Shown here: positions 1 through 6,249 of the stretch, one piece after another
Numbering within the stretch: position 1 is the first letter of the stretch
Layout of the letters: each line of letters opens with the position of its first letter
DNA from: Chloroflexota bacterium
GTDB lineage: Bacteria > Chloroflexota > Ktedonobacteria > Ktedonobacterales > Ktedonobacteraceae
Direction: 5' to 3'
Length of the DNA stretch: 10,978 nucleotides
Assembly: GCA_021828635.1 (NCBI GenBank)
Contig: JAJZEJ010000372.1
Coordinates: 1-10,978, forward strand
Made by a program: the position numbers and the translations under genes
Notes under the pieces: model-generated
What the model was told of the DNA's origin: nothing
The model's database searches: none
What the model saw: only the letters and a program-made list of their open reading frames with translations

Positions 1-231
1 GGCGATCTCATCCTCATTGAAGATTATCTGCCGCTGCAAAGTATTCGCTTCGATATAATCGCGGTCCGCGCGAACCAGATGCCCAATACCGGCTCGACAA
101 AGATTGTTAGCCAGCACAGACCCTAAAGCGCCACAACCAATAATCGTCACCGTGGCAGAGCGCAACCGCTCCTGACCCTCTTTGCCAATCGGGCCAAATA
201 AAGTCTGTCGTGAGTAGCGATCAAGTACCAT
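1..231 (-). CDS. ThiF/MoeB/HesA-family adenylyltransferase, N-terminal part (3' end outside window)
   Basis: The 77 visible residues match the N-terminus of E1-like enzymes that adenylate the C-terminal glycine of ubiquitin-like sulfur carriers (ThiS or MoaD) for thiamine or molybdopterin synthesis. Seen: the RYSRQ opening (residues 5-9), an IG..GQ..L stretch (15-23), a Rossmann nucleotide loop GCGALG (32-37), D56 and D58 in the DRDY stretch, and LQRQ (65-68), the usual NLQRQ with Thr for Asn. The catalytic Cys and zinc Cys pairs would lie beyond the left edge. I chose the ATG at 231 because family members usually open a few residues before RYSRQ and AAAGG sits 7 bases upstream. ATGs at 258 and 267 are also in frame but lack a Shine-Dalgarno. 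A TACAAT box at 268-273 could be its -10, giving a leader of about 30 bases, though no good -35 is visible. ThiF and MoeB cannot be told apart from this fragment. Confidence 0.85.
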   Translation of the reverse strand, partial: MVLDRYSRQTLFGPIGKEGQERLRSATVTIIGCGALGSVLANNLCRAGIGHLVRADRDYIEANTLQRQIIFNEDEIA

Positions 232-448
232 CTCTTTGCCTTTCTCACCCTGTAACATGTTGACCATATTGTAGCATACGCGAAAAATCGCATTCTTTTT
301 CGTCATAGCCAGAAATTGGCCCTCAATACCGTTGAATATGAATCCTCTCATGCCGATAAGCATAGGTAGAAGGCAACATTATACCATCGTTGACTTGCCT
401 TCATTGAGTTGGATGCGTGTTATCTGTAGTCCGTAAGTCTTAGTCGAG

Positions 449-477
449 TTGGCAGCCACGCCGAACTGTGTTACAAT
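449..477 (+). promoter_or_regulatory. Sigma-70-type promoter for the first response regulator
   Basis: TTGGCA at 449-454 and TACAAT at 472-477 are separated by exactly 17 bases, close to the housekeeping consensus. Predicted transcription start is near 484, giving a leader of about 60 bases to the ATG at 546. A small inverted repeat (GCAAT at 478-482, ATTGC at 489-493, then six Ts) overlaps the predicted start site. It could be an operator or chance. Confidence 0.6.
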
Positions 478-545
478 GCAATAGGTGCATTGCTTTTTTG
501 GAAACCTGTAACCAGTACTGTGTGGCACTTTTTGAAAGGTCGCCT

Positions 546-992
546 ATGAGTAATGGAACTCGCATGAAAACTGTCTTGGTGATCGACGACAATCCCACGA
601 TTGTGGAATTGATCAAATATGCTGTGAATTTGCAGGGCATGTATCACGTCATTGTCGCCTATGATGGAATACAAGGGCTAGAGCGTGTCAATAACGATCA
701 CCCTGATTGTGTCATTATTGACGTGAAAATGCCACGCATGGATGGTTATCAGCTTGTACGTTGTCTGCGCGGCGATACACGGACCGCCGATACACCATTG
801 ATCATACTCAGTGCGATGACGCGCGAAGAAGATCTCATGACTGGCCTCCTCTCTGGAGCCGATGAGTATCTTACCAAACCATTCAAACCCGCCGCACTCA
901 ATGAGGCGATTGAGCGCGTATTGCGCTTGACACCCGATGAGCGCCAGCGCCGCACAAATGCCCTCGCACAAACGCAGAGCGATCATCCATGA
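546..992 (+). CDS. Single-domain response regulator (CheY/Spo0F-like receiver)
   Basis: A 148-residue stand-alone receiver that should be phosphorylated by a histidine kinase and signal through protein-protein contact, since there is no output domain. Canonical residues are all visible: acidic pair D14-D15 in VLVIDDN, phosphoacceptor D59 in VIIDVKMPRMDG, S89 in the switch position (IILSAM), and K111-P112-F113 in LTKPFKP. After the receiver fold there is only a short charged tail (about 25 residues) ending in TQSDHP. The start is set at 546, where GAAAGG lies 6 bases upstream. An upstream ATG at 468 would overlap the -10 element and adds a sequence unlike the family. No kinase gene is visible nearby, so the partner is unknown. 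The second receiver gene 246 bases downstream may belong to the same pathway, but that is inference. Confidence 0.88.
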   Translation: MSNGTRMKTVLVIDDNPTIVELIKYAVNLQGMYHVIVAYDGIQGLERVNNDHPDCVIIDVKMPRMDGYQLVRCLRGDTRTADTPLIILSAMTREEDLMTGLLSGADEYLTKPFKPAALNEAIERVLRLTPDERQRRTNALAQTQSDHP

Positions 993-1009
993 AGCATCTT
1001 TTCCGTCTC

Positions 1010-1024
1010 AGTCACAGCGTGACT
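1010..1024 (+). terminator. Weak hairpin after the first response regulator
   Basis: AGTCAC (1010-1015), loop AGC, GTGACT (1019-1024), followed by only four Ts at 1029-1032. Its position 18 bases past the stop codon suits a terminator, but the 6-bp stem and short, displaced T run make this weak. Confidence 0.3.
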
Positions 1025-1036
1025 AGCCTTTTGCAG

Positions 1037-1086
1037 AGTTGAGATGCGTGGCAAAAGAAGCAAATAAAAGCTTTCGCATCTCAATT
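1037..1086. repeat. Long inverted repeat between the two receiver genes
   Basis: TTGAGATGCG (1039-1048) pairs perfectly with CGCATCTCAA (1075-1084). A wobble pair and an A-T pair extend it to 12 bp. Inside it, AAGC (1058-1061) and GCTT (1070-1073) form a small inner stem around an A-rich loop. No T run follows in either direction, so it may be a structured RNA element or a non-canonical terminator rather than a classical one. Confidence 0.45.
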
Positions 1087-1238
1087 ACTATGCACGTCTG
1101 AATATCCTTTTTAGACGATTAAGCTGTACTCTATACGCGGGTTTCAAACGTCTTAATAGTATAGGTTGGATGGCAATGGGATATGTTTTCGCTCCATCCT
1201 GCCGAATGTACCATAAACTACGGCTATAGAGTAAAACA

Positions 1239-1634
1239 GTGTCTAGATTACATATTCTTTTCATCGATAGCGATCTATATGCGCATAAACGGCTCTTAAA
1301 CGCTTTGCAGCATGATTTCAGCATCCAGTGCGTTCGTTCAATAGCAGAGGCCGAACAACAACTCAATACCCATATCCCCGACATTGTGATCACAGAAGTA
1401 CGTCTCAATGGCACAGAGAGTGGCCTGGATCTATGCCGCTATTTGCGTAGTATTCCCTCGCTCAAGCATCTCCCTATCATGATTCTGACTTCGCTCGCTA
1501 CCATTCAGGATAAGATTGCGGGTTTTGAGGCAGGAGCGGATGATTATGTTGTCAAACCATTTGATGCCAGTCATCTCATCGCACGCACCCACCTCCTCAC
1601 ACGCATCAAACATCTAGAGCAACAAGAGAGGTGA
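1239..1634 (+). CDS. Receiver-only response regulator with Glu at the phosphorylation site
   Basis: A 131-residue receiver domain starting at GTG (1239). A stop codon at 1227-1229 in the same frame leaves no upstream start, and the Shine-Dalgarno is weak (GAG about 8 bases upstream). The fold is recognisable: ILFIDSD (6-12), IPDIVITEVRLNG (46-58), switch T84 in IMILTSL, and K106-P107-F108 in VVKPFD after the typical GFEAGADDY (95-103). Two key positions are altered. The phosphoacceptor Asp is replaced by E53, and the second acidic-pocket residue is S11. It is therefore unlikely to work as a normal aspartyl-phosphate switch. In other receivers Glu at this site can mimic the phosphorylated form, or the protein may be an atypical receiver controlled by binding. 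There is no DNA-binding output domain. Its partner is unknown; the neighbouring canonical receiver may share a pathway. Confidence 0.85.
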   Translation: MSRLHILFIDSDLYAHKRLLNALQHDFSIQCVRSIAEAEQQLNTHIPDIVITEVRLNGTESGLDLCRYLRSIPSLKHLPIMILTSLATIQDKIAGFEAGADDYVVKPFDASHLIARTHLLTRIKHLEQQER

Positions 1635-1643
1635 CATCCGTAG

Positions 1644-1696
1644 CATAGCACCCACGACATGGCACCCCTTGTGGGTGCCATGTCGTGGGTGCTATG
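1644..1696. terminator. Exceptionally long perfect hairpin between convergent genes, possible bidirectional terminator
   Basis: The arms at 1644-1667 and 1673-1696 are perfectly complementary over 24 bp with a 5-base loop (CTTGT). One wobble and two A-T pairs extend the stem further at its base. It lies between the stop codons of the plus-strand receiver (1634) and the minus-strand oppF (1711), the usual place for a shared terminator. Neither flank has a clear T run, so termination would be non-canonical. The right arm consists of two 14-base near-copies, GTGGGTGCCATGTC and GTGGGTGCTATGTT (12 of 14 identical). The apical stem CATGGCACC/GGTGCCATG recurs in the terminator at 10627-10658. Confidence 0.6.
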
Positions 1697-1710
1697 TTAT
1701 AGATGATACG

Positions 1711-2724
1711 CTAGCCAGGAAAGTGACAGGCCGCGTAATGATTATGTTGTTTTTCTTCGAGCGGAGGAATGACCTCGCGGCAAACAGCCTGGGCTTTCCA
1801 GCAACGTGGATGAAAATTACAGCCACTCGGTGGATTGACCGGACTGGGTACATCGCCTTCGAGAATGATACGCTTACGCCGCTCCTCGACATTGGGATCG
1901 GGTACTGGAATGGCTGAGAGCAATGCCTGTGTGTAAGGATGCAATGGCAACGTATACATATCTTCACTCTTCGCTAACTCGACCACACGTCCCAGATACA
2001 TCACAGCAACGCGATCACTAATATGCTTGACAACTGAAAGGTTGTGCGCAACAAACAGGTAGGTGAGACCAAATTTACCTTGCAAGTCCTGCAACAGATT
2101 CAACACCTGCGCCTGAATCGACACGTCGAGCGCCGAGACCGGTTCATCGGCTACCACAAATGATGGGCGCAGCGCCAAAGCACGCGCAATACCAATACGC
2201 TGGCGTTGACCACCACTGAACTCGTGCGGGAAACGGTTCATATAACGCGGGTTGATACCTACTGTATTCAGCAGATCAGACACCTGAGTCTGGATATTCT
2301 TCCCTTCACTATCGTGGCTGAAATTCTCTAGCGGCTCCGCCACAATTTGTCCAACGGTGTAACGTGGATCGAGCGAACCAAAAGGATCTTGAAAGACCAT
2401 TTGCATCTTGGCACGCATCTGGCGTAACTCATTTTTCGGCAAGGTGGTCAACTCCTTGCCGTCAAATTGCACAGTACCAGCAGTCGGCTTAATCAATTGC
2501 AGAATTGCCCGTCCTGTGGTCGATTTGCCACAGCCACTTTCTCCCACGAGGCCAAGTGTCTCACCGCGTCGAATAAAAAGGTCAACGCCATCAACGGCTT
2601 TCACCTGCGCAACAGTGCGACCTAACAGGCCACCCTTAATCGGAAAATGAACTTTCAGCCCCTTGACATCGAGCAGTGTTGTCCCCAGCTCGCTGGCTCT
2701 AGGAAACTCTACTTGCTGTACCAT
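1711..2724 (-). CDS. oppF: Oligopeptide/dipeptide ABC transporter ATP-binding protein OppF/DppF
   Basis: A 337-residue cytoplasmic ATPase, one of two that power the peptide importer. In order: Walker [10 protein letters not shown] (61-69), Q-loop Q112 in [15 protein letters not shown] signature FSGGQRQ (169-175), Walker B with D193-E194, D-loop SALD (197-200), and switch H227. The C-terminal oligo_HPY region begins at [12 protein letters not shown] (262-273) and carries four cysteines (C302, C308, C315, C333). A similar four-Cys arrangement binds an iron-sulfur cluster in at least one characterised dipeptide-transporter ATPase. The start is the ATG at 2724, with GAGGGAG about 10 bases upstream. 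It lies 17 bases after the oppD stop, so the two are co-transcribed. An in-frame upstream extension to 2856 would overlap oppD and lacks support. It is the last gene of the operon, followed by the long hairpin at 1644-1696. Confidence 0.95.
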   Translation of the reverse strand: MVQQVEFPRASELGTTLLDVKGLKVHFPIKGGLLGRTVAQVKAVDGVDLFIRRGETLGLVGESGCGKSTTGRAILQLIKPTAGTVQFDGKELTTLPKNELRQMRAKMQMVFQDPFGSLDPRYTVGQIVAEPLENFSHDSEGKNIQTQVSDLLNTVGINPRYMNRFPHEFSGGQRQRIGIARALALRPSFVVADEPVSALDVSIQAQVLNLLQDLQGKFGLTYLFVAHNLSVVKHISDRVAVMYLGRVVELAKSEDMYTLPLHPYTQALLSAIPVPDPNVEERRKRIILEGDVPSPVNPPSGCNFHPRCWKAQAVCREVIPPLEEKQHNHYAACHFPG

Positions 2725-2741
2725 TACTTTCGCTCCCTCTA

Positions 2742-3719
2742 CTAATCTGGATAGAAGCATGCCACGGTCTGCTCGCCACGGCCAACTGGTGCCAGTTCTG
2801 GTCGCTCTTGCCGACAGCGGGCCTGAACTTTTGGACAACGCGGCGCATATGGGCATCCTTTAGGAGGTTCAAGCAGATCGGGAGGTTGCCCAGCAATAGG
2901 GGTCAGGCGTGTACCGCGAGATTCATCCATGCGCGGAATTGAGTGTAGCAAGCCAACCGTGTAAGGATGAGCAGGCTTCTCAAAGAGTTGCTTGACTGGT
3001 GCAGATTCAACGACGTGACCAGCATACATAACATTCACATACTGGCACGTACCAGCAACGACACCCAGATCATGCGTAATCAGCATAACGGCGGTACCGA
3101 ACTCTTGTGAGAGACCCTTCATCAGGTCGAGAATCTGGGCCTGAATGGTCACATCCAGCGCGGTCGTTGGCTCATCGGCAATCAGCAGTTGCGGATTGCA
3201 GGCCAGCGCAATGGCGATCATCACGCGCTGACGCATCCCACCGCTAAATTCATGTGGATAGTTTTTGGCACGCCGTTGGGCATCAGGGATACGCACCAGA
3301 TCGAGCATCTCAACGGAGCGTTTCCATGCCTGATCGTTCGAGATATCTTTGCGGTGACGCTTGACTGTCTCAGCGATCTGGTAGCCCACGTTGAAGACAG
3401 GGTTGAGAGAAGTCATGGGGTCCTGGAAGATCATAGAAATCTTGCTACCACGGAGTGCCGTCAACTCATCCATGTTCTTGTCAAGAATATTCTCGCCATT
3501 AAAATTGATCTCTCCATCAACAATCTTACCAGGGGGATCAGCCACCAGACGCATGATAGAGAGAGCGGTAACACTCTTGCCGCAGCCGCTTTCTCCCACC
3601 ACGCCGAGCGTCTGACCGGCCTTCACCGAGAACGAAACATCGTCCACGGCCTTCACAACTCCCCGGCGTGTAAAGAAGTAGGTTTTGAGGTGATTCACTT
3701 CCAGCAAATTTGCCGTCAT
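2742..3719 (-). CDS. oppD: Oligopeptide/dipeptide ABC transporter ATP-binding protein OppD/DppD
   Basis: A 325-residue ATPase, partner of OppF in the peptide importer. Visible: Walker A GESGCGKS (42-49), Q99 in [11 protein letters not shown], signature FSGGMRQ (158-164, the GGMRQR form typical of OppD/DppD), Walker B with D182-E183 in [12 protein letters not shown], and switch H216 in LITHDLG. The C-terminal [12 protein letters not shown] (251-262) and [13 protein letters not shown] (277-289) belong to the oligo_HPY tail. Four cysteines (C289, C295, C302, C321) match the arrangement in OppF. Start ATG at 3719 has GGAG 7 bases upstream. It follows oppC by 47 bases. Length and motif order are normal for the family. 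Confidence 0.95.
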   Translation of the reverse strand: MTANLLEVNHLKTYFFTRRGVVKAVDDVSFSVKAGQTLGVVGESGCGKSVTALSIMRLVADPPGKIVDGEINFNGENILDKNMDELTALRGSKISMIFQDPMTSLNPVFNVGYQIAETVKRHRKDISNDQAWKRSVEMLDLVRIPDAQRRAKNYPHEFSGGMRQRVMIAIALACNPQLLIADEPTTALDVTIQAQILDLMKGLSQEFGTAVMLITHDLGVVAGTCQYVNVMYAGHVVESAPVKQLFEKPAHPYTVGLLHSIPRMDESRGTRLTPIAGQPPDLLEPPKGCPYAPRCPKVQARCRQERPELAPVGRGEQTVACFYPD

Positions 3720-3766
3720 AGTCTATCTCCGCATCGTAGGGACTTGATTTATCACGTCCACGAATC

Positions 3767-4888
3767 TTAATTTTTGCCACGTGGGTCGAAAGCATCGCGC
3801 AGGCCATCGCCAAAGAACGAGAACGCCAGCACAATAATGGTTAGCACGATAGAGGGAAGTAGCACTTCCCAGGGATATATCGATAGTGTCGTAACGCCGT
3901 CAGAGATCATCAGACCCAGGCTAGAACCAGGAGGTTGCACACCCAGGTTCAGCAGACTTAGACCAGCCTCACCAATAATAGTATTGGAAATATCCAGCGT
4001 CGCCGCCACGATGACAATACTGAACAGGTTAGGGACAATGTGCTTGCCAATGATCTTGGCATCGCTACTACCAACGGTACGCGATGCCTCAACGAACTGC
4101 TGCTCCTTCACCTGTAATGTCTGACCACGCACATAGCGGGCCATTAGCGGCCAGGCAGTAAAGGCCAGCGCCAATGAGACGAGGAGGAGACGGGCATCGC
4201 CATTGGCACCAATGAGCGGTATATTGCTCAGATGAGTATCAGCCCAGGGACCAAAGATACCGGCCAGCAGAATGGCAAAGAGCAAACCAGGAAAGGCGAA
4301 CATAATGTCGGTAAAGCGTGCCAGTACCTGATCAATCCAACCGCCATAAAAACCAGCTAGCACACCAACCAGCACACCCAACACGATATCCAGAATCTCT
4401 ACCAGTACCGCGACAACGATAGAGATCAGCATACCCTGCATCAAACGAGCAAACAGGTCACGTCCGATACCATCAGTTCCTAGCCAGTATTGCGCCGAAG
4501 GCCCCTCATTCTGGCGATCCAATTCTTGATGGAAAGGATTATGATACACTTCTGGGCCAATAATCTTGCCAGTCACATTGCTTTTATACGGTCCGCCAAT
4601 ATGTTGATAAATTACGGGGCCAATTAAGGGAATAATCACAAAGAGCGCGATAACCACTAGGCTAACCATCGCACGCTTATCACGGCGCAGGCGTCTGAGA
4701 GACTCCTGGAAAGGCGTTGGTGATTTCTCTTCAGGCTCAATCTCCGTTGGCGTCATACGATCACCAGTGGTTGTTGCCATCATCATGCCATCGGATGTGC
4801 CGAGCGCATCAGGAAGCGGTGGGCGCACCGTTGAGTCCGGGGTCATAAATCCCTGCGAGTACTCAAGATTTTTATCTTTCGTATCCAT
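3767..4888 (-). CDS. oppC: Oligopeptide/dipeptide ABC transporter permease OppC/DppC
   Basis: A 373-residue inner-membrane permease. Family marks: WLGTDGIGRDLFAR (135-148); a coupling-helix (EAA-type) loop EASRTVGSSDAKIIGKHIVP (267-286), which docks onto the ATPases; GEAGLSLLNLGVQPPG (306-321); and GDGLRDAFDPR (360-370) at the C-terminus. About six membrane segments are visible (near 74-93, 155-180, 195-213, 234-250, 288-305 and 343-360). The cytoplasmic N-terminal tail of about 70 residues, polar and rich in Met, Thr and Pro, is longer than usual. The ATG at 4888 is still preferred because a strong AGGAGAGAGGAAG sits just upstream and inner Met codons (residues 35-37, 45) have none. The gene begins 15 bases after oppB ends, so it is in the same operon. 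Confidence 0.94.
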   Translation of the reverse strand: MDTKDKNLEYSQGFMTPDSTVRPPLPDALGTSDGMMMATTTGDRMTPTEIEPEEKSPTPFQESLRRLRRDKRAMVSLVVIALFVIIPLIGPVIYQHIGGPYKSNVTGKIIGPEVYHNPFHQELDRQNEGPSAQYWLGTDGIGRDLFARLMQGMLISIVVAVLVEILDIVLGVLVGVLAGFYGGWIDQVLARFTDIMFAFPGLLFAILLAGIFGPWADTHLSNIPLIGANGDARLLLVSLALAFTAWPLMARYVRGQTLQVKEQQFVEASRTVGSSDAKIIGKHIVPNLFSIVIVAATLDISNTIIGEAGLSLLNLGVQPPGSSLGLMISDGVTTLSIYPWEVLLPSIVLTIIVLAFSFFGDGLRDAFDPRGKN

Positions 4889-4903
4889 GCGTCTTCCTCT
4901 CTC

Positions 4904-5863
4904 CTATTCAATCTTAATGCGCGGATCGGCCACTGTATAAAACAGGTCTGATAACAAATTGCCAAGCACGACAGCAATGGCAAGCAGAACGGTTGTACCC
5001 TGGATAACCGGATAGTCGCGCGTATCAACAGCAGTGATCGTCGCCTGACCAATGCCAGGAACATTGAAAATAGTCTCAATGAAGAAGGCACCTGTGACAA
5101 GCAGACCAATGGACAAACCCAGGATCGTGAGGAGAGGAATCAAGGCATTGCGGAAGGCATGGCGATAAACCACTACACGCTCAGACATACCTTTGGCGCG
5201 GGCGGTACGCACATAGTCCTGATTCAACACCTCTAGCATACTGGTACGTGCCAAACGCGCGATATAGGCCATACCGAGGGCCGCGAATACAAGAATAGGG
5301 AGCAATTTAAGCTGAATATCGGCTGGTGTATATTGCCAGGGTGTACCCCAATTGGAGACCGGCCAGTTGATGCCAGTATGCTGGTCAATCAAGACAACGA
5401 TGACCTGAACAAATACGGCCAGCACGAAAGGTGGAATAGCATAGAAGACGAGCATAGTACCCATGATTGTCGTATCAAGCCAGGTATTGGCTTTGAGCGC
5501 GGAGAGGATGCCTAGCGGTACTCCAACAACGATCTGGATCGCTAGCGCCCACAAGGCCAGTTCGGTCGAAACAGGCACACCACTGCTCAGCATACTCCAA
5601 ACGGGGCGACCTTCCTGAATAATAGACAGGCCCAGGTTGCCATGCAATAGCCCGTTGAGGAATTTGAGATACTGCTGATACCAGGGTAGGTTCAGACCAT
5701 AATACGCCTTTAGACGTAGATAGCTCTGCAACGTATAGTGAGAACCCAAGAGCTGACGGATGGGATCACCAGGAGCCCAGTAGCCCAAAATGAAGGTGAT
5801 GAAGGTTACACAAAGAACCACAAAAATCAGCCCTATCAGTCGTTTGACAAGGAACTGAATCAT
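4904..5863 (-). CDS. oppB: Oligopeptide/dipeptide ABC transporter permease OppB/DppB
   Basis: A 319-residue permease that pairs with OppC to form the peptide channel. It opens with the classic MIQFLVKRLIGLIFVVLCVT helix and the WAPGDPI motif (29-35), then YGLNLPWYQQY (55-65) and HGNLGLS (74-80). About six hydrophobic segments follow. The EAA-type coupling loop is at 217-236 (YVRTARAKGMSERVVVYRHA). The C-terminal NVPGIGQATITAV stretch and the terminal VADPRIKIE are also family hallmarks. Start ATG at 5863 has a very strong GAGGAGGGGG upstream. The 5' part of that site can pair with CCTCT 11 bases earlier, so mild masking of the ribosome site is possible. It is the first gene of the tight oppBCDF block and is served by its own predicted promoter at 6055-6084. 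Confidence 0.95.
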   Translation of the reverse strand: MIQFLVKRLIGLIFVVLCVTFITFILGYWAPGDPIRQLLGSHYTLQSYLRLKAYYGLNLPWYQQYLKFLNGLLHGNLGLSIIQEGRPVWSMLSSGVPVSTELALWALAIQIVVGVPLGILSALKANTWLDTTIMGTMLVFYAIPPFVLAVFVQVIVVLIDQHTGINWPVSNWGTPWQYTPADIQLKLLPILVFAALGMAYIARLARTSMLEVLNQDYVRTARAKGMSERVVVYRHAFRNALIPLLTILGLSIGLLVTGAFFIETIFNVPGIGQATITAVDTRDYPVIQGTTVLLAIAVVLGNLLSDLFYTVADPRIKIE

Positions 5864-6054
5864 GCTGTACCCCCTCCTCTTTTATGAGAGGTATTTGCTA
5901 CATATAACATAGGATTGAAGAATTACCTCCAAGTTACATATTCGTGACGTATGCGGTATCCCTGTGATAGAGGAGCATCTATGAAACGGCACCTGTCATA
6001 GAGACACTCCGAATATGCTGTGAAGAATGCATTACAGGAATGAACTTGTGCTGT

Positions 6055-6084
6055 ATTGTACGGTGTCAATGCTACAGTTGTCAA
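6055..6084 (-). promoter_or_regulatory. Sigma-70-type promoter for oppBCDF
   Basis: On the minus strand TTGACA (6084-6079) is followed after 18 bases by TACAAT (6060-6055). The -35 is perfect and the -10 is one base off consensus. A second TTGACA copy (6069-6064) lies within the spacer, so the element is a 15-base direct repeat of the -35 hexamer. Predicted start of transcription is near 6048. This is the best promoter match in the window and implies that oppBCDF can be transcribed independently of oppA. Confidence 0.65.
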
Positions 6085-6159
6085 GACTCAAGCTCATAAT
6101 TTGATGAAGTTTTCACATCAATCTTATAGATGCTATGGAATATTCGTACATTATACAGA

Positions 6160-6197
6160 GACAAGGGAACAGCGCCATTAGCCACTGTTCCCTTGTC
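6160..6197 (-). terminator. 13-bp hairpin downstream of oppA, partial terminator or mRNA-end stabiliser
   Basis: GACAAGGGAACAG (6160-6172) pairs perfectly with CTGTTCCCTTGTC (6185-6197) around a 12-base loop. It lies 53 bases past the oppA stop codon and before the oppB promoter. In the minus direction no T run follows, so complete intrinsic termination is uncertain. Such hairpins after binding-protein genes commonly protect the 3' end of an abundant transcript, which is inference here. Confidence 0.5.
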
Positions 6198-6204
6198 CAT
6201 AAGC

Positions 6205-6232
6205 AAGCACAGGTATTTTCTTAGCTGTGCTT
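6205..6232 (-). repeat. 8-bp hairpin immediately after oppA
   Basis: AAGCACAG (6205-6212) is complementary to CTGTGCTT (6225-6232) around a 12-base loop, 17 bases beyond the oppA stop codon and directly before the 13-bp hairpin at 6160-6197. Together they form a tandem stem-loop pair at the end of oppA. Confidence 0.4.
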
Positions 6233-6249
6233 ACCAGGATGCAGCCAGA

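Larger units (their letters stand above)
5864..6249 (-). other. oppA-oppB intergenic region and oppBCDF leader (386 bases, no gene)
   Basis: No convincing gene. It holds, in the direction of oppA-to-oppB transcription, two tandem hairpins just past the oppA stop (6205-6232 and 6160-6197), a strong promoter (6055-6084), and then a predicted leader of about 185 bases before the oppB ATG. No known riboswitch class was recognised in the leader. Confidence 0.6.

Noticed and set aside
478..499. GCAAT/ATTGC hairpin followed by six Ts as an intrinsic terminator
   Set aside because: Stem is only 5 bp and its left arm lies upstream of the predicted transcription start, so it would not form in the transcript.
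1088..1414. 108-codon minus-strand open frame opposite the second receiver
   Set aside because: Antisense to a recognisable receiver domain, Arg/Ser/Cys-rich shadow composition, no motif.
3189..3770. Long open frame of 193 codons on the plus strand opposite oppD
   Set aside because: Fully antisense to a well-supported ATPase, His/Leu-rich composition typical of a shadow frame, and no family resemblance.
5860..5910. Possible 16-residue leader peptide whose TGA overlaps the oppB ATG
   Set aside because: The only upstream GGAGG is 15 bases from its ATG, too far to initiate, so translational coupling is not supported.
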